Assembly (NCBI GenBank): GCA_021780075.1
Contig: JAJXZL010000005.1
Span: 62,001-126,000, forward strand
DNA: 64,000 nucleotides
Reading direction: 5' to 3'
Source of the DNA: Acidobacteriota bacterium
Lineage (GTDB): Bacteria; Acidobacteriota; Terriglobia; Terriglobales; Acidobacteriaceae
A program made the translations under genes and the position numbers. Every line of letters begins with the position of its first letter. The stretch's first letter is position 1. Under the pieces are notes generated by a model. It was not told the DNA's origin. It did no database searches and saw only the letters and a program-made list of their open reading frames with translations. Positions 61,360-64,000 of this stretch are shown here, piece by piece.

Positions 61360-61510
61360 GAACCATCTCCGCTTCGCGAAGGATTCTACACCCGCGTTGC
61401 CTAATTGACTCGTCTTAATGAGCGCTCCTTTGTAGTGAACATTTAGAATGAAGACTGCTCCAATCTGCCTTGCGTCCGCCTGAGCGGACGGGAAAGTTTG
61501 CACACTTTTT

Positions 61511-63304
61511 ATGCATCGTTGGTCGAAGCTTTTTGTCCCTACACTTCGCGAGGCCCCGGCGGATGCCGAAGTGGCCAGTCACCGGTTTCTTGTCCGCGCG
61601 GGCTACATTCGGCAGCTTGGGGCGGGCATCTACAACTATCTCTTTCTTGGGCAGCGGTCGCTGAACAAGGTGATCGCGATTGTGCGCGAGGAGATGGACA
61701 AGATCGGGCAGGAGTTTTATCTGCCGGCGATTCACCCGCGCGAAGTGTGGGAGCAGAGCGGGCGCTGGTCGGCGATGGGCGACAACATGTTTCGCCTGAA
61801 GGACCGCAAGGGCGCGGACCTGTGCCTGGGCATGACGCATGAGGAGATTATGACGGCGATTGCGCGCAACGAGCTGCGCAGCTACAAGCAGTTGCCGCAG
61901 ATCTGGTACCAGATTCAGTCGAAGTTTCGCGATGAGCCGCGGCCGAAGTCGGGGTTGCTGCGCGTGCGGCAGTTCACGATGAAGGACAGCTACTCCTTTG
62001 ACATCGACAAGGAGGGGCTGGACAAGAGCTTTGACCTGCACGATGTGGTGTACCGGCGCATCTTTACGCGGTGCGGGCTGAAGTTTGTGGCGGTGGAAGC
62101 GGACTCGGGCGCGATGGGCGGTTCGCAGTCGCAAGAGTTCATGGTGTACACGGAGGCGGGCGAGGACCTGATTGCAAGCTGCCCGGTGTGCGGGTACGCG
62201 GCGAATACGGAGAAGGCGATTTCGCGGCTGGAGCCGGTAACGGAGATGGAGCCGACGGGCGACGGGATGCCGGAACTGGTGCACACGCCGGGCTGCGCGG
62301 CGATTGCCGATGTGGCGGAGTTCTTTAAGATTTCGCCGGCAAGCGACATCAAGTGCGTGGCATACATGGCGCTGAAGCGCGGGACGGGTGGCGCGCCGGA
62401 TACGTGGCACGGCGTAGCGGCGTTTTTGCGCGGCGACCACCAGGTGAACGAGACGAAGCTGATGGGCGCGGTGGGCGCGGCGGAGCTGCGCACGATGCAG
62501 GCCGAAGAACTGGAGCAGTACTTCAAGGGACCGGCGGGTTTTCTGGGGCCGGTGGGACTGAAGCATACTGCCGAACCGCTGAAAGACGGGCTGACAGTGG
62601 TGGTGGACAGGCTGCTGGAGAACCGCAGGAATATGGTTGCGGGTGCGAACAAGCTGGACTATCACCTGCGCAACGTGACTCCGGGGCGTGACTTTAGCTG
62701 GACGCTGTGCGAGGACATTCGCAACGTGAATGAAGGCGAAGGGTGCCCGATGCGCGGCTGCGAAGGCAAGATCGTGGTGGGCAAGGCAGTGGAGGTGGGC
62801 CACATCTTCAAGCTGGGCTACAAGTATTCAGAGAGTATGGGCGCGCGGGTGCTGGATGTGAACGGCAAGGAAGTAACGCCGATCATGGGCAGCTATGGCA
62901 TTGGCATTGAGCGGATTCTGACGGCGGCGGTTGAGCAGTCGAATGACCAGAACGGCTTTTGGCTGCCGGCGTCGATTGCGCCATTCACCGTAGTGGTGAC
63001 GGTGACGAACGTGTCGGATGCGGCGTTGCGCGAGACCGGCGAAAAGCTGGCGGCGGAACTGGAAGCCGCGGGCCTGGATGTGCTGCTGGATGACCGCGAC
63101 GAGCGCGCCGGCGTCAAATTCAAGGATGCCGATCTGGTCGGTATTCCCTACCGCATCAACGTGGGCAAGAAGGCGGCGGGCGGACAGGTGGAACTGGTGA
63201 CGCGCGCGAAGGCGAGCAGCGTGGACGTGGCGCTGCATGACGTGGTTGCGCTTGTGAAAACCCGCGTTGAGGAAGATGCTCTGCTGACAGCGGTTGGCGC
63301 GTAG
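61511..63304 (+). CDS. proS: Proline--tRNA ligase ProS (bacterial type with editing domain)
   Basis: Class II synthetase charging tRNA-Pro. The 597-aa protein starts [20 protein letters not shown]. Motif 1 lies in [20 protein letters not shown] and motif 2 in [20 protein letters not shown]. The YbaK-like editing insertion occupies about 225-400 (for example [18 protein letters not shown]), so mischarged Ala can be cleared. Motif 3 is [17 protein letters not shown], and the anticodon-binding domain ends the protein. It precedes a PBP gene by 23 bp on the same strand. Confidence 0.96.
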   Translation: MHRWSKLFVPTLREAPADAEVASHRFLVRAGYIRQLGAGIYNYLFLGQRSLNKVIAIVREEMDKIGQEFYLPAIHPREVWEQSGRWSAMGDNMFRLKDRKGADLCLGMTHEEIMTAIARNELRSYKQLPQIWYQIQSKFRDEPRPKSGLLRVRQFTMKDSYSFDIDKEGLDKSFDLHDVVYRRIFTRCGLKFVAVEADSGAMGGSQSQEFMVYTEAGEDLIASCPVCGYAANTEKAISRLEPVTEMEPTGDGMPELVHTPGCAAIADVAEFFKISPASDIKCVAYMALKRGTGGAPDTWHGVAAFLRGDHQVNETKLMGAVGAAELRTMQAEELEQYFKGPAGFLGPVGLKHTAEPLKDGLTVVVDRLLENRRNMVAGANKLDYHLRNVTPGRDFSWTLCEDIRNVNEGEGCPMRGCEGKIVVGKAVEVGHIFKLGYKYSESMGARVLDVNGKEVTPIMGSYGIGIERILTAAVEQSNDQNGFWLPASIAPFTVVVTVTNVSDAALRETGEKLAAELEAAGLDVLLDDRDERAGVKFKDADLVGIPYRINVGKKAAGGQVELVTRAKASSVDVALHDVVALVKTRVEEDALLTAVGA

Positions 63305-63327
63305 AGAGCAGAGATAAGGAAGCAGCG

Positions 63328-64000
63328 ATGGCGTTGAAGGTCAAACTGGCAATCCCTACCGGGAAACACCCCTGGCGAACGATGGCACTGCGCATCGCGC
63401 TGGTGTGCATCGCTGTGGCCGGTGTGGTGGTGCTGTTCGTCGGCGGATACTGGTACATCAAATACCAGGGCATTGTGAACGCGCGGCTGAAGCAGCCTCT
63501 GTTTGCCGAGACCGCCAAGATCTATGCCGCGCCCAGCGAGATTCGCCCTGGGCAAAAATTGAGCATTCAGCTTATCGCGAACGAACTGCGCGAGGCCGGG
63601 TACACGGCTGATGGCGCGTCGCAGTTGTCGCAACTGGGTACGTTCAGCGTAAGCGCAGACAATATCACCGTGCGACCGGGCCCAGAGTCGTATCATGCGC
63701 CCGACCCGGCGACGATTCACATTAAGAACGGCGCGGTGGACTCGATCACCGACGACCGCGGCCAGCCGCTCGCGAGCTATGAGCTTGAACCGCTGCTCAT
63801 CACCGGGCTGAGCGAAGACGCGAACCGCACCAAGCGGCGGCTGATTACCTACGACGAAATCCCGCAGAACCTGGTGCAGGCTGTTGTGGCAATCGAGGAC
63901 CGGCGCTTCTTTGACCACGGCGGCGTCGATTACATCCGGCTGCTGGGCGCGCTGCGCAATGACATGACGCCGGGGCACCGCTTTGTGGAAGGCGGCTCGA
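63328..64000 (+). CDS. Bifunctional class A penicillin-binding protein (partial, C-terminus outside window)
   Basis: About 224 codons are visible from ATG 63328, preceded by AAGGAAG. A short cytoplasmic segment and one membrane helix (about 20-42, ALRIALVCIAVAGVVVLFVG) are followed by a beta-rich region with KIYAAPSEIRPGQKLSIQLI and then the start of the GT51 glycosyltransferase domain, AVVAIEDRRFFDHGGVDYIR, whose Glu is the catalytic residue. The prefix before GT51 resembles the UB2H-containing arm of PBP1b. Class A PBPs polymerise lipid II and cross-link stem peptides. The transpeptidase half is beyond the window. Confidence 0.9.
   Translation, partial: MALKVKLAIPTGKHPWRTMALRIALVCIAVAGVVVLFVGGYWYIKYQGIVNARLKQPLFAETAKIYAAPSEIRPGQKLSIQLIANELREAGYTADGASQLSQLGTFSVSADNITVRPGPESYHAPDPATIHIKNGAVDSITDDRGQPLASYELEPLLITGLSEDANRTKRRLITYDEIPQNLVQAVVAIEDRRFFDHGGVDYIRLLGALRNDMTPGHRFVEGGS

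Overview
This 64 kb window looks like a chromosomal segment of an acidobacterium, probably of the Acidobacteriaceae/Terriglobales. That placement is inferred from GC-rich DNA, the gene families present (DUF3224, GT87 tandem pairs, SpoIIE-type phosphatases with a sugar-binding-like ectodomain) and the style of the FtsH, TonB and M48-like proteins; no rRNA or other marker fixes it. No tRNA, rRNA, CRISPR array, insertion sequence or prophage was recognised.

Positions 1-26,650 are dominated by a division and cell-wall (dcw) cluster read on the minus strand. In transcription order it is mraZ, rsmH, ftsL, ftsI, murE, murF, a subclass B3 metallo-beta-lactamase, mraY, murD, ftsW, murG, then (after an island) murC, a secreted GH30 glycosidase, ftsQ, ftsA, ftsZ, a small transpeptidase-only PBP, a secreted trypsin-like protease and a partial DedA protein. 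A promoter followed by three 10-bp-spaced MraZ-type boxes lies upstream of mraZ. The cluster is interrupted between murG and murC (10.4-12.8 kb) by two plus-strand genes for small secreted WxxGxW or glycine-rich proteins and a minus-strand DUF3224 gene. A strong bidirectional terminator closes the murG side, so murC onward probably has its own promoter.

Positions 26.6-44.7 kb are mixed housekeeping and accessory genes: a DUF2127 membrane protein, an SRPBCC protein, two tandem GT87 membrane glycosyltransferase paralogues, an amidohydrolase-like lipoprotein that lacks its metal ligands, a VOC protein, dxs, a DUF4440 protein, two outer-membrane beta-barrel-like proteins, acsA, galE, a TonB-family protein and an M48-like protein with a broken HExxH motif.

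Positions 44.7-64 kb carry ftsH and tilS; ispD and ispF (which share the MEP isoprenoid pathway with dxs) flanked by two paralogous membrane PP2C phosphatases; gltX and glnS; a small secreted protein with two perfect inverted repeats in its 5' coding region; a coupled TlpA-like/DsbD-alpha pair; kdsD; proS; and the start of a bifunctional PBP. The theme of the window is the cell envelope: peptidoglycan precursor synthesis, lipid II export, septation, LPS sugar supply, isoprenoid carrier supply and periplasmic redox. The most unusual item is the complete B3 metallo-beta-lactamase translationally coupled to murF inside the dcw cluster.
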